A stretch of DNA of 64,000 nucleotides, taken from positions 19,229 to 83,228 of the forward strand of contig JAKJER010000027.1 of the NCBI GenBank assembly GCA_022705325.1, read 5' to 3'. Below, one piece after another: positions 49,745-58,357 of the stretch. Every line of letters begins with the position of its first letter. The first letter of the stretch is position 1. The notes under the pieces were generated by a model that was given only the letters and a program-made list of their open reading frames with translations, was not told the DNA's origin and did no database searches. Source of the DNA: Planctomycetota bacterium (GTDB taxonomy: Bacteria; Planctomycetota; Phycisphaerae; SM23-33). The position numbers and the translations under genes are program-made.

Positions 49745-50560
49745 CTATTTCTTCTCGCTCTCTTGCCGCCCGTGCTCGATGAGGAACTTGAGCAGCGCGG
49801 GCGCCTCGAAGAACTCGGGAATCTCGGCGTGGCCCTTGCCCTTGACGACGATCAACTCGCCCGGCCCGCCCAGGGCCTTGTAGCGGTCGATGAGGACGCG
49901 GCTGTTCGCCTCCAGCGGGACGACCTTGTCGCTGTCGCCGTGGATGTGGAGGATGGGCGTCTTGGCCTTGGCCAGCGGGGCCAGCCGCTCGATGGGGTTG
50001 TGCTCGGCGAGCCTGTCTTCGAGTTCCGCCGCCGACAGGCCGTACGCCGGCGCCGCCCGCGCCAGGCCGGGGTAGCTCCGCAGGTCGCACACGGGATAGA
50101 TGCCGACGATGCAGGCGACCTTGTCGACGTTCTCGACGGCCCAGTTGTAGTGCATGAGCCCGCCGCGACTCTGGGCGACCAGGCAGGCCTTGGGAGCCAG
50201 GCCGAGGCGCTTGACCGCGTCGGCATGGAACTCGCTGAAGGTCTTCCGCCCGGCCGGGCTGCCGTACGACTCGCCGACCTCGACGCCCGCGACGGTCCAG
50301 CCGGCCTCGATCAGTTGCTTCAAGAGCCACTGGTTGGAGCGGTTGGGGTGTCCGCCGATGAACGTCGGGGCGTACCACGCCCACGGGCGTTTGCCCTCCG
50401 CGAAGCGCTGCGAGACGGGCTGGATCACAAACGCCCGGCGCCCGGCGACTGTCCAGATGGTCCGCTGGTGGCCGTACTGCTGGTCCGCGCGAAGCGGCCG
50501 ACCCGCCGGGGCGCCGAGACAGGCAGCCAGGGCGGCCAGGATGAACCCGCGAAGGGGCAT
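49745..50560 (-). CDS. Secreted alpha/beta hydrolase
   Basis: 271 residues with a signal peptide (LAALAACLGAPAGRPLRAD). The nucleophile elbow is unusual: AQSRGG (Ser about 146) instead of GxSxG, so the first Gly is Ala. The acid is in HIHGDSDKVVPLEAN and the His in KGKGHAEIPEF. The fold is otherwise regular (IGGHPNRSNQWLLKQLIEAGWTVAGVEVGESYG). Its DUF1080 neighbour 51 bases downstream suggests a shared sugar-related role; no substrate is visible. The start lacks a strong ribosome site. Confidence 0.75.
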   Translation of the reverse strand: MPLRGFILAALAACLGAPAGRPLRADQQYGHQRTIWTVAGRRAFVIQPVSQRFAEGKRPWAWYAPTFIGGHPNRSNQWLLKQLIEAGWTVAGVEVGESYGSPAGRKTFSEFHADAVKRLGLAPKACLVAQSRGGLMHYNWAVENVDKVACIVGIYPVCDLRSYPGLARAAPAYGLSAAELEDRLAEHNPIERLAPLAKAKTPILHIHGDSDKVVPLEANSRVLIDRYKALGGPGELIVVKGKGHAEIPEFFEAPALLKFLIEHGRQESEKK

Positions 50561-50570
50561 AAGGTCGTGA

Positions 50571-50954
50571 TCAATACCAGACGAAGACGATGACGTTGAG
50601 TTCGGGCTGCTTGGCCTGGAGCGTTCCGACCAGGTGCCCGACCTCCTTGACCTCGATCTCTTCCTTGTCCAGCCACTCGTTGATCTGGGTTTCCATGAGC
50701 TGGAGGGCGGCGAGGGAGATCTTGGAGGTCCAGACCCGGCAGCGGATGGCGCCGGTCTTGGTGACGTTGGGGTCGCGGTTGAAGTTGCTCTTCCGCTTCA
50801 TGCTGGCGGCGGCAGCCCCGAACGCCTTCAGGGCGCCCATTCCTTCGGACGGACCGTCTTCGAGGCTGATCGGCTCGTCCTCGGGTGGCAGGGAAACGGG
50901 CTCACTGTCGTCCAGCGAGATGGGTTCGTCGTCCAGGGGCTTGTTCTCGGACAT
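50571..50954 (-). CDS. Conserved-looking hypothetical protein with acidic repeat N-terminus
   Basis: 127 residues; CAGGAG precedes the ATG. The first 40 residues repeat the acidic phrase DEPISLDD / SEPVSLPPEDEPISLED. The rest is a small alpha/beta domain (GAIRCRVWTSKISLAALQLMETQINEWLDKEEIEVKEVGHLVGTLQAKQPELNVIVFVWY, quoted in parts only). The last strand is very hydrophobic. No family is recognised. The acidic half may be a disordered protein-binding region. It lies 10 bases before the alpha/beta hydrolase gene. Confidence 0.65.
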   Translation of the reverse strand: MSENKPLDDEPISLDDSEPVSLPPEDEPISLEDGPSEGMGALKAFGAAAASMKRKSNFNRDPNVTKTGAIRCRVWTSKISLAALQLMETQINEWLDKEEIEVKEVGHLVGTLQAKQPELNVIVFVWY

Positions 50955-51117
50955 GGGCGTACTCCTGCATCAAAACGGAATTCTCGTTGAAAACGTGCTT
51001 GGAACTGGCGTTATTATAAGGGAGCGTTCCGGCGGGTCAACGCCCTTCGAAAAATCCTGACCTTGCGTGCGGGTGAAGGCATCGACCGGACCGGAAGGCG
51101 AGGCGACGAAAGCGACT

Positions 51118-52296
51118 ATGCGCAGAGACAAACTCACGATCCTGGCGATCTTCCTGGTGGTGGTCGGCGGCACGGTGCTGCTGGAGCTGTTGCGCCCGGG
51201 GCAGGTGCAGACGGAGGCAGCCGCCCCCGCAGGCGAGTTGGCCATCGCGCCGGGCGAGTACCGCGGGCTGTCGCTCCAGCTCCACACCGCCGACCCGTCG
51301 CACCCGTGGGAGAAGTACGTGGACGAGATCGCCCAGACCGGGGCGAACACCATCAAGCTGGTGGTGGCGGGCTTCCAGGAGAACGGGACGTCGACATCCA
51401 TCTTCATCGAGGCCCGCAAGGTGCCCTCGACGGAGCGGCTCCGGGCCCTGATCGCCCACTGCCGCAAGCGGAACCTGCGCGTGGTGCTCATGCCCATCGT
51501 GCTGCTGGAGAACCCGCGGGACGGGGAGTGGCGGGGGCGGATCTCCCCGTCGAGCTGGGACGACTGGTGGGAAGACTACACCAATTACGTTCTGCACTAC
51601 GCCCGCCTGGCGGCTGACTGCGACGTGGAGATCCTCATGGTCGGCAGCGAGCTGATCTCGACCGAGACGCAGACGCGGCGCTGGCAGGACCTGATCGCCC
51701 GCGTCCGAAAGGCCTTCCGGGGCAAGCTGAGCTACTCGGCCAACTGGGACCACTACACGCCCATCAAGTTCTGGGACCGCCTGGACCTGATCGGCATGAC
51801 CACCTACTACGATCTGACCGGCGGGGACGAACCCACGGTCGAGCGGCTGATGAAGTCCTGGGGGCCGATCAAGAAGGACGTGCTGACCTGGCAGCGGACG
51901 ATCGGCAAGCCCATCCTGTTCACCGAGGTGGGCTGGCCCAACCAGAAGACGTGCGCCCAGTATCCGTGGGACTACTACCGCTCGACCGACTCGCCCGACC
52001 CGCTGGCGCAGGCCAACTGCTTCGAGGCGTTCTTCCGCACCTGGGCGGGCGAGAAGGCGGTCGCGGGCTTCCTGATCTGGGAGTGGCGCAACGCCCCCGG
52101 GCAGGGCGGGCCCGAGGACACGTCCTACATCCCCTGCGGCAAGCTCGCCATGAAGGTGATCGACAAGTACCTGCGGGGCGCCAACGGCGTGGCCCAGGCC
52201 AAGACCGCCAAGTCCCCCACCGCCAGGAGCGACGTCCCGTCCAGCAACAAGGGCGGATCGCCCGAACCCGTTCTCACGCCCACCGACGGGCAGTAG
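51118..52296 (+). CDS. Membrane-anchored glycosidase-like protein (GH113/GH-A clan type)
   Basis: 392 residues from the ATG at 51118 (an earlier GTG at 51067 cannot be ruled out). A single N-terminal helix (LTILAIFLVVVGGTVLLELL) anchors or exports it. The domain is a TIM barrel of the GH113-like type: GANTIKLVVAGFQENGT, NLRVVLMPIVLLENP, MVGSELIST (likely acid/base Glu) and ILFTEVGWPNQ (likely nucleophile Glu). GH113 members are beta-mannanases. A Ser/Pro-rich tail ends the protein. The DUF1080 gene begins 33 bases later. Confidence 0.75.
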   Translation: MRRDKLTILAIFLVVVGGTVLLELLRPGQVQTEAAAPAGELAIAPGEYRGLSLQLHTADPSHPWEKYVDEIAQTGANTIKLVVAGFQENGTSTSIFIEARKVPSTERLRALIAHCRKRNLRVVLMPIVLLENPRDGEWRGRISPSSWDDWWEDYTNYVLHYARLAADCDVEILMVGSELISTETQTRRWQDLIARVRKAFRGKLSYSANWDHYTPIKFWDRLDLIGMTTYYDLTGGDEPTVERLMKSWGPIKKDVLTWQRTIGKPILFTEVGWPNQKTCAQYPWDYYRSTDSPDPLAQANCFEAFFRTWAGEKAVAGFLIWEWRNAPGQGGPEDTSYIPCGKLAMKVIDKYLRGANGVAQAKTAKSPTARSDVPSSNKGGSPEPVLTPTDGQ

Positions 52297-52329
52297 GCGC
52301 GTTTTCGCGCCGCAATCAAGGAGAAGCCG

Positions 52330-52995
52330 ATGAACCGAGTGACCGTGTCGTGCGTTCTGCTGGGCCTTGTCGCGTCCTTCGGCCTGGCGGCCGAGGAGCC
52401 ATGGGTGAGCCTGTTCGACGGCAAGAGCCTGGACGGCTGGACGACCGCGGCGGGCAAGGGCGTAACGGCCGGGTGGCAGGCCGAGGACGGCGTGCTGCAT
52501 CGCGCGGCCAAGGGCGGCGACATCTACACGGCCAAGGAGTACGGCGACTTCGAGCTTCAGTTCGAGTGGAAGATCTCGACCAAGGGCAACAGCGGCGTGA
52601 AGTACCGCGTCACGAAATTCGGCAACGGCCTGCTGGGGATGGAGTACCAGGTGCTGGACGACGGCGGGCACGCCGACGGCAAGAAGCCCGGCGGCAAGAA
52701 CAGCGCCGCTTCCATGTACGACATCATCCCGCCCAACGCCGGCAAGAAGCTCAAGCCGGTCGGCGAGTGGAACACCGCCCGCATCGTGGCCAAGGGCACC
52801 AAGATCGAGCACTGGCTCAACGACGAGAAGGTCGTGGACGTGGACACCTCCAGCGAGTCCTTCCAGCAGGCCCTGGCCAAAAGCAAGTTCGCCAGACAAA
52901 AGGGCTTCGCCCGGCAGGCCTGCGGAAAGATCATGATCCAGGACCACGGGAACGAGGCGTGGTTCCGAAATATCAAGATCCGGGAACTGAAGTAG
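52330..52995 (+). CDS. Secreted DUF1080 (3-keto-disaccharide hydrolase-like) protein
   Basis: 221 residues with AAGGAG before the ATG and a signal peptide (ending SFGLAAEE). The beta-sandwich has the DUF1080 hallmarks WVSLFDGKSLDGW, FELQFEWKISTKGNSGVKYRV, GMEYQVLDDGGHADG, GEWNTARIVAKGTKIEHWLNDEKVVDVD, KIMIQDHGNEAWFRNIKIREL. It is more typical than the DUF1080 gene at 49013, which lacks the SLFDGK start. It follows the glycosidase-like gene and may share its transcript. Confidence 0.9.
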   Translation: MNRVTVSCVLLGLVASFGLAAEEPWVSLFDGKSLDGWTTAAGKGVTAGWQAEDGVLHRAAKGGDIYTAKEYGDFELQFEWKISTKGNSGVKYRVTKFGNGLLGMEYQVLDDGGHADGKKPGGKNSAASMYDIIPPNAGKKLKPVGEWNTARIVAKGTKIEHWLNDEKVVDVDTSSESFQQALAKSKFARQKGFARQACGKIMIQDHGNEAWFRNIKIRELK

Positions 52996-53028
52996 TAGCC
53001 GGTAGCCCGTAGTCAGTAGCCAGTTGAT

Positions 53029-53075
53029 GATTGTCGATTGCCGTAGACTTTCAGACCAATCGGCAATCGACAATC
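53029..53075. terminator. Palindrome between convergent genes
   Basis: Perfect 15-bp stem (gattgtcgattgccg and cggcaatcgacaatc) with a 17-base loop, between a plus-strand DUF1080 gene and a minus-strand PD40 gene. It is built from the same ATTG/GATT words as the repeats at 34.86 and 46.23 kb. Confidence 0.55.
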
Positions 53076-53087
53076 GCAAATCGTGAT

Positions 53088-55916
53088 TCACTTCCCCGCC
53101 GCGACCTGCTCGTAGCGTCCCATGAACGGGGCGTTGCAGTCGATCCACGCCTGGAGAAGCTTGACGTCCTCGACCGGCACTTTCAGGCCGCACGGTCTGG
53201 CCGGATCGCGCAGGCGGTCGATCAGCGGACTGACCCGCGAGCCGAACGAACCCGGCGGCAGCGAGTAGGCGAAGATCGGCGCGTGCTTCACGTGCCGCCG
53301 CAGGTTGTAGTACGACAGCGGGATGTTCATCCCGTGGAACGGCTTGTGGGCGCGGGCGGTCAGGTCGAGGCCCTTGCCTTTGTCCTTTTCCTTGTTCCCG
53401 TCGTGGCAGGCGGCGCAGCGCTTGTCCAGCATGGGCTGGATGAGCGCGGCGTAGTCCATTCGTCGCACGCCCCAGGGGGGCGGGGCGATCTCGCTGGGCG
53501 GACGCCGCCCCGCCAGCGGCGCCGCGTTGGAGGGCGCGCGGCGGAAGGGTTCGTGGCAGCCGACGCAGGCCGTCCGCTCGGCCGCCTGGAGGTTGGTCGC
53601 GCTCCGCATGGTGTGCAGGGCCCGGCAGTCCTCGTCCAGGACGCTGAAGAAGACGCTGGCGTCAGCGGGCAGGCGGAAGTAGGCCGACCCGTCCGCCTCG
53701 ACCGGAACGGTGCCCAGGACGGTCTTGACCTCGAAGCCCGAGTCAGGCCCCACCTGCACGTCGTATGGACGGGTGTGAATGTGTCGTTCGTGCACCTCGA
53801 CCACCTGCACGAACTTCGCCTTGCCCGCCAACTCGGGCGGCAGTCCCTGGTGCACGTCCTGGATGAGCAGTTCGCTCCACCCGGCGCTGCCCGCCGGGGC
53901 TTTCGGCCTGGGCGGCGCGGGCTCGCTCCGCTCCGCCAGCGTCGCGATCGTGCCCGGACGGCGGCGCGGACCCATCACCATCGGGAACAGGGCCGACAGC
54001 TCCGCGTCCCGGTAGATCAGCTCCTTGCCCCCGTAGGCGTCCAGCAGGTAGAGCCCGTACGATCGCGTGTCGTCCTCGCGCGCGGAGAAGGAGTACGAGA
54101 CCAGGAAGTACCGCTCGTCCAGCGGGTACGGGTTGTCGTACCAGCCGGCATCCGGCTGCTTGTCGCCGGTCTCGACGTAACGCACGGGCGTCAGGCGGGT
54201 GAGGCCCTCGGCCACGTTGGGCCCCATCGCCAGGTCGATCATGCAGACGGGACCGGCCCCGGTGTTGTGGTGGGCCGAGCCGATGCACACCAGCTTGCTC
54301 GTGCCGGGGACCTGGCGGGCGAAGGCGTAATTGAGCGGGTAGGCGTACTTCCGCGACAGGTCGCTGCCGTAGATCATGCGCGGGTTCGTGCCGTCGGGGC
54401 GGACCGACCAGATCATCTGGATGGGCGACCAGAACTTCATCACGTATTCCCACCGGGTGAAGCCGATCGTCCCGTCGTCCAGCAGGAAGGGGTCCCACTC
54501 GCCGTCCTTGCTCATGGTGATCTGGCGGACGCTGCTGCCGTCGGCCTCCATGGTGAACACGCAGTAGGCCAGGGCCCAGTCGCCGCACTGCACCCGCCCG
54601 CCCGGCGCGTGGGACATGTACGCGATCCGCCCGCCGGGGAGGTAGATGGGGTCGGCGTTCTCGCAGGGCCCGCGGGTGAGCTGGCGCGGCCGCGACGGGC
54701 CGTCCAGGTCCATCTCGTAGATCTGGAACTCGTGACACGGCCCGACCTGGTGGGTGGCGAACAGGTCGGCGGTGTTCTGGCTGATGTGGGCGTACTGCTT
54801 GTCCTTGTCCTTTCCGCTGCGCTCGGGCGCGAAGCCGAATACGATCCGCCTGCCGTCGAAGGAGAGGTCCGGCCGCGTGAACGTGCCGGCGGGGAACTTG
54901 CCCTCGGTCAGCGGCCTGGGCGTGGGCAGCGCGTCGGCCGCCAGCGGGCCCAGCGTGCAGATCGCCCCGCCGGGCAGGGTGAAGATGCCCAGCCGCCGCG
55001 AGCACTGGTGGTAGGCGTGGGGATGGTGGCGACGGACGAAGAGCAGCTCGCGCCCGGCCAGGGCGGGGTGGCAGAAGACCAGGCGGCGGACCGCCCGGCG
55101 GGCGGACAGGTAGACCGCCAGCCACTCGCGCGGGTCGAAGTTGCCCGCCTTGCGGAGTTCGTCGCGACGCGCTGCCGCCCGGGCGAGCTCGCCGGCCGGG
55201 GCGTCCAGCCCGGCTGCGTCCAGCCGGCGCAGGTCGCGCAGGATGCTCCGGCCGCGCTCGAACTGATCGTTCACGCAGGGCAGGACGTTCTTCTCCACTT
55301 CGGCCCGCCCGTCGTCCCACTCCGCAAAGGCGGGCCGCCCCGCCAGCTTCGCCTGGCGGCGCCAGTCGGCCTCGACGGGGTCGCTCGGCAGCCAGACGCC
55401 CGCGTCGCCCAGACCCCTGGGATCGGTGGACCAGATGCGGACCACGCAGACCGTACAGTTGCTCAGTCCGGTGCGGGTGAACTTCAGTTCCAGCGGCCCG
55501 CCCTTGGCGCAGGCGGCCGGCGGAATGTCGAAGAGGAACCGCCCGGGCTTCCTGTACGGCAGGGTCATCTCGCCGTGGACCGCCGCGCCGTTGGCGTGGA
55601 GGGTCTGGCAGCGGTTGCCCTGCCCCTCGGTCACGTAGACCAGATCGACCTTGTAGCGGGCCTTGGGGTCGAGCCTGGAATAGCGGAGGATGAGATGCGA
55701 GTCGTCGAAGATCAGGCTGCGGGCCGACGCGTCGCCGTCGATCATGCCGGCGGGGTAGAACCAGCTCTTGCCCCGGACGACGTGAGGCTGGGCGTCGGCC
55801 TCGCCGCAGTCGTCCTCGGCCACCAGCGTGTACCCCGCGGGCGGAGCGGTGAACGGCTCGGCCCGGGCCGCCTGCACGGCCAGCACGACGCTCAGAATTG
55901 CCACGGCCTGTTTCAT
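53088..55916 (-). CDS. Secreted PD40-repeat protein with two c-type heme motifs (HZS-alpha-like)
   Basis: 942 residues from the ATG at 55916 (GGGAG upstream). A signal peptide (ILSVVLAVQAARAEP) leads to a first beta-rich domain. A WD40/PD40-type propeller region follows (about residues 300-620), with repeated phrases such as PDLSFDGRRIVFGFAPER and PGGRIAYMSHAPGGR. Near the C-terminus are two heme c motifs, CVGCH (784-788) and CAACH (834-838). The layout matches planctomycete proteins annotated as hydrazine-synthase-alpha-middle-domain-like. An electron-transfer or polysaccharide role is possible; nothing here points to anammox. It is the last gene of a run prmC-dapF-yjbQ. Confidence 0.8.
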   Translation of the reverse strand: MKQAVAILSVVLAVQAARAEPFTAPPAGYTLVAEDDCGEADAQPHVVRGKSWFYPAGMIDGDASARSLIFDDSHLILRYSRLDPKARYKVDLVYVTEGQGNRCQTLHANGAAVHGEMTLPYRKPGRFLFDIPPAACAKGGPLELKFTRTGLSNCTVCVVRIWSTDPRGLGDAGVWLPSDPVEADWRRQAKLAGRPAFAEWDDGRAEVEKNVLPCVNDQFERGRSILRDLRRLDAAGLDAPAGELARAAARRDELRKAGNFDPREWLAVYLSARRAVRRLVFCHPALAGRELLFVRRHHPHAYHQCSRRLGIFTLPGGAICTLGPLAADALPTPRPLTEGKFPAGTFTRPDLSFDGRRIVFGFAPERSGKDKDKQYAHISQNTADLFATHQVGPCHEFQIYEMDLDGPSRPRQLTRGPCENADPIYLPGGRIAYMSHAPGGRVQCGDWALAYCVFTMEADGSSVRQITMSKDGEWDPFLLDDGTIGFTRWEYVMKFWSPIQMIWSVRPDGTNPRMIYGSDLSRKYAYPLNYAFARQVPGTSKLVCIGSAHHNTGAGPVCMIDLAMGPNVAEGLTRLTPVRYVETGDKQPDAGWYDNPYPLDERYFLVSYSFSAREDDTRSYGLYLLDAYGGKELIYRDAELSALFPMVMGPRRRPGTIATLAERSEPAPPRPKAPAGSAGWSELLIQDVHQGLPPELAGKAKFVQVVEVHERHIHTRPYDVQVGPDSGFEVKTVLGTVPVEADGSAYFRLPADASVFFSVLDEDCRALHTMRSATNLQAAERTACVGCHEPFRRAPSNAAPLAGRRPPSEIAPPPWGVRRMDYAALIQPMLDKRCAACHDGNKEKDKGKGLDLTARAHKPFHGMNIPLSYYNLRRHVKHAPIFAYSLPPGSFGSRVSPLIDRLRDPARPCGLKVPVEDVKLLQAWIDCNAPFMGRYEQVAAGK

Positions 55917-55965
55917 GCGGGGCGTCTCCCGCGACCCGGAGGAGCCGCACGACCTGTGCACCGGC

Positions 55966-56364
55966 CTACGAACACACCACGATGACCGACCTGGTCCTGG
56001 GGCCGTCGAACTCACAGAAGTACACCGCCTGCCAGGTGCCCAGGGTCATCCGCCCGTCCACGACGGGGATGGAGACGGAGAATCCCATCATGGACGCCTT
56101 GACGTGGGCGGCGGAGTTGCCCTCGTCGTGCTGGTAGAAGTCCTGGCGCCAGGGCACGGAGCGGTCCAGGGCGGCCAGCACGTCGTGGGCGACGCTGGGG
56201 TCGGCGTTCTCGTTGATCGTCACGCCCGCGGTGGTGTGAGGCACGTAGACGGTGACCAGGCCGTTGGCCAGCTTGGCCTTGCGGACCACGTCGGCCACGC
56301 GATCGGTGATCTCGATCATCTGGCTGTGCGTGCCGCTGCGGACGTCGAATCGCTCGGTGTGCAT
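55966..56364 (-). CDS. yjbQ: YjbQ/UPF0047 family protein
   Basis: 132 residues, a single-domain family with a six-stranded barrel. Hallmarks: VYVPHTTAGVTINENADPSVAHDVL, HDEGNSAAHVKASMMG, GTWQAVYFCEFDGPR. The His and Asp residues of the first motif line the metal/active site. Some members make thiamine phosphate in vitro; the physiological role is unsettled. It starts 22 bases after dapF, so it is co-transcribed. Confidence 0.93.
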   Translation of the reverse strand: MHTERFDVRSGTHSQMIEITDRVADVVRKAKLANGLVTVYVPHTTAGVTINENADPSVAHDVLAALDRSVPWRQDFYQHDEGNSAAHVKASMMGFSVSIPVVDGRMTLGTWQAVYFCEFDGPRTRSVIVVCS

Positions 56365-56386
56365 GGCCGTCTCCGCTGAATGAGAC

Positions 56387-57223
56387 CTAGTCCGGCCAGA
56401 CGCCCTGGTACACCTCGGCGGCCGGGCCGGTCATGATCACGTGGTTGTCGCTCTGGCGCCACTCCAGGCGGAGGTCGCCGCCGGGCAGGTGGGCCAGCAG
56501 CGAGCGATCCGTGCGGCCGGTAAGGACGCCGGCCACGCAGACAGCCGACGCGCCCGTCCCGCAGGCCAGGGTGATGCCGCTGCCTCGCTCCCACGTCCGC
56601 ATGGTCGCCTCGGTGGGCGAGTGGACCTGCACGAAGTGGGCGTTCACCCGCTGGGGAAACAGCGGGTGGTTCTCGATGGCCGGGCCGATCCGCTCCAGGT
56701 CCACCGCGGCTGCGTCGTCCACGTAGAACACCGCGTGGGGGTTGCCCATGGACACACAGGTCATGCGAAGCGACCGGCCCAGTGCCTCGATGGGCTGATC
56801 GATCACGCGGTCGGCGTCGAGGGCGACGGGGATGGCCCGCCCGCCCAGGATGGGCTCGCCCATGTCCACGCTGGCCAGGGCGACCTTGTCGTCCGGGCCG
56901 ATCTCCAGTTGGATGGTCTTCACGCCGGCGGCGGTGGCGACGCGCATGGGGTTGTTGCGGGCCAGGCCGCGGTCCCAGGCGTACTTGGCCACGCAGCGGA
57001 TGCCGTTGCCGCACATCTGCCCTTCCGAGCCGTCGGCGTTGAACATCCGCATCCGCACGTCGGCCTGGGCATCGCCCAGGATCAGGATCAGGCCGTCCGA
57101 GCCGATCCCGAAGTGGCGGTCGCTGACCAGCCGGGCCAGGCCGGCTGGGTCGTCCACCCGCTCCTCAAGGGCGTTGACGTAGACGTAATCGTTTCCGATG
57201 CCGTGCATCTTGGTGAATCGCAT
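56387..57223 (-). CDS. dapF: Diaminopimelate epimerase
   Basis: 278 residues from the ATG at 57223 (GAGGAC upstream). MRFTKMHGIGNDYVYV is the classic start. The two catalytic cysteines are in MCGNGIRCVAK and ITLACGTGASAV, with the symmetric half-domains around them. It converts LL- to meso-diaminopimelate for lysine and peptidoglycan. The upstream gap carries the 57254-57375 inverted repeat. Confidence 0.96.
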   Translation of the reverse strand: MRFTKMHGIGNDYVYVNALEERVDDPAGLARLVSDRHFGIGSDGLILILGDAQADVRMRMFNADGSEGQMCGNGIRCVAKYAWDRGLARNNPMRVATAAGVKTIQLEIGPDDKVALASVDMGEPILGGRAIPVALDADRVIDQPIEALGRSLRMTCVSMGNPHAVFYVDDAAAVDLERIGPAIENHPLFPQRVNAHFVQVHSPTEATMRTWERGSGITLACGTGASAVCVAGVLTGRTDRSLLAHLPGGDLRLEWRQSDNHVIMTGPAAEVYQGVWPD

Positions 57224-57253
57224 GGGTAGTCCTCGGTCAGGAAGCAAAGTATA

Positions 57254-57375
57254 AATCACCAAGGCCACGGAGACCACAGAGACCACCAAGAAAAACAAAG
57301 AGATCACGAAGAAGACACTTTGTGATCTCTATTCTCGTCTTTGCGATCTTCGTGGTCTTGGTGGTCTTGGTGATT
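57254..57375. repeat. Inverted repeat between dapF and prmC
   Basis: Left arm words AATCACCAAGGCCACGGAG and ACCACCAAGAA recur inverted on the right as TTCTTGGTGGT-like and CTTCGTGGTCTTGGTGGTC...GGTGATT. The arms match imperfectly around 57254-57300 and 57330-57375. It could be a terminator of prmC or a mobile-type repeat. Confidence 0.55.
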
Positions 57376-57381
57376 CCGTCG

Positions 57382-58236
57382 TCACTTGCGCACCGCCGCC
57401 GCCGCCCTCTCGATGCCCTGGTGGTCTCGGAGGATTCGCGGCTCGGCGAAGGCCCCGCCCGCGACGATCAGGTCGCGGACGCGGTCGGCCTGGTCGTAGC
57501 CGAACTCCAGTACCAGCGCCCCGCCGGGCGCCAGGCGCGGCGGCGCGTCGCGGACCAGGGGAGCGATGAAGTCCATGCCGTCGGCCCCGGCGTAGAGGGC
57601 GGAGGACGGCTCGTGCTGGACGCACTGCCCCACCGGCGCGCCGACGGCGACGTAGGGCGGGTTGGCGGTCAGGACGTCGAACTCGCCCGCCTCGGCCCAG
57701 TCGAGCCGGTCGACGACCTCGCAGCGGACGCGCGAGTCCACCTTGTGGCGCCTGGCGTTGCCGGCCGCCACCGCCACCGCCTCCGGCGAGACGTCCGTGG
57801 CCAGGACCGTCGCGTCCTTGGCCTGCACAGCCACCGCGACGGCCACGCATCCGCTGCCGGTGAAGGCGTCCCACACGCGCCCGGGCCGGCCCAGGCTGCG
57901 CAGATGTTTGACGGCTTCGTCGACCAGCAGTTCGGTCTCGCCCCGGGGGATCAGCACCGCCGGCGTGACCGCGAAGGCCAGCGAGTAGAATTCCTTTTCG
58001 CCCACCAGGTAGGCCACGGGCTCGTGGGCAGCCGCCCGCTTGACCCGCTCGCGGAAGGCGGCCAACTCCTCCGCGTTGGGCTCGTACTCGAAGCGGGCGT
58101 ACAGCATGATCCGCGGGCAGCGCAGGGCGCACGCCAGGAGCACTTCGGCCGCCAGGCGCGGCTCATCCACGCCGGCCTTGACGAAGTGCTCCCTGGTCCA
58201 GTTCAACAGCCGCAAAACCGTCCAGGGCTCTGCCAT
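57382..58236 (-). CDS. prmC: Peptide chain release factor N5-glutamine methyltransferase
   Basis: 284 residues. The N-terminal helical domain (AEPWTVLRLLNWTREHFVKAGVDEPRLAAEVLLACAL) is followed by the Rossmann methyltransferase with VWDAFTGSGCVAVAVA (SAM-binding glycines) and the NPPY motif (LTANPPYVAVG). It methylates the GGQ glutamine of release factors. The first ~100 codons and the region upstream are duplicated at 59590-59940, where the copy is broken. Confidence 0.95.
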   Translation of the reverse strand: MAEPWTVLRLLNWTREHFVKAGVDEPRLAAEVLLACALRCPRIMLYARFEYEPNAEELAAFRERVKRAAAHEPVAYLVGEKEFYSLAFAVTPAVLIPRGETELLVDEAVKHLRSLGRPGRVWDAFTGSGCVAVAVAVQAKDATVLATDVSPEAVAVAAGNARRHKVDSRVRCEVVDRLDWAEAGEFDVLTANPPYVAVGAPVGQCVQHEPSSALYAGADGMDFIAPLVRDAPPRLAPGGALVLEFGYDQADRVRDLIVAGGAFAEPRILRDHQGIERAAAAVRK

Positions 58237-58279
58237 GTCCGAGAGGTATCATAACGCGGATGGGTTGGCAAGGGGCTGC
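57929..58279. repeat. 351-bp direct repeat, copy A (5' part and upstream of prmC)
   Basis: It matches 59590-59940 with no length difference and about a dozen base changes. It covers the first ~100 codons of prmC and 43 bases upstream. Confidence 0.9.
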
Positions 58280-58357
58280 GATCTCGGAGCCCAACGAGTT
58301 GTGATAGGAGACTTGATTGGGCCCCACTGAGCGGCAAGAACGCGGGGGGTAATGGGG

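Noticed and set aside
53029..53075. Considered as a riboswitch or CRISPR repeat
   Set aside because: It is a single simple hairpin between convergent genes.
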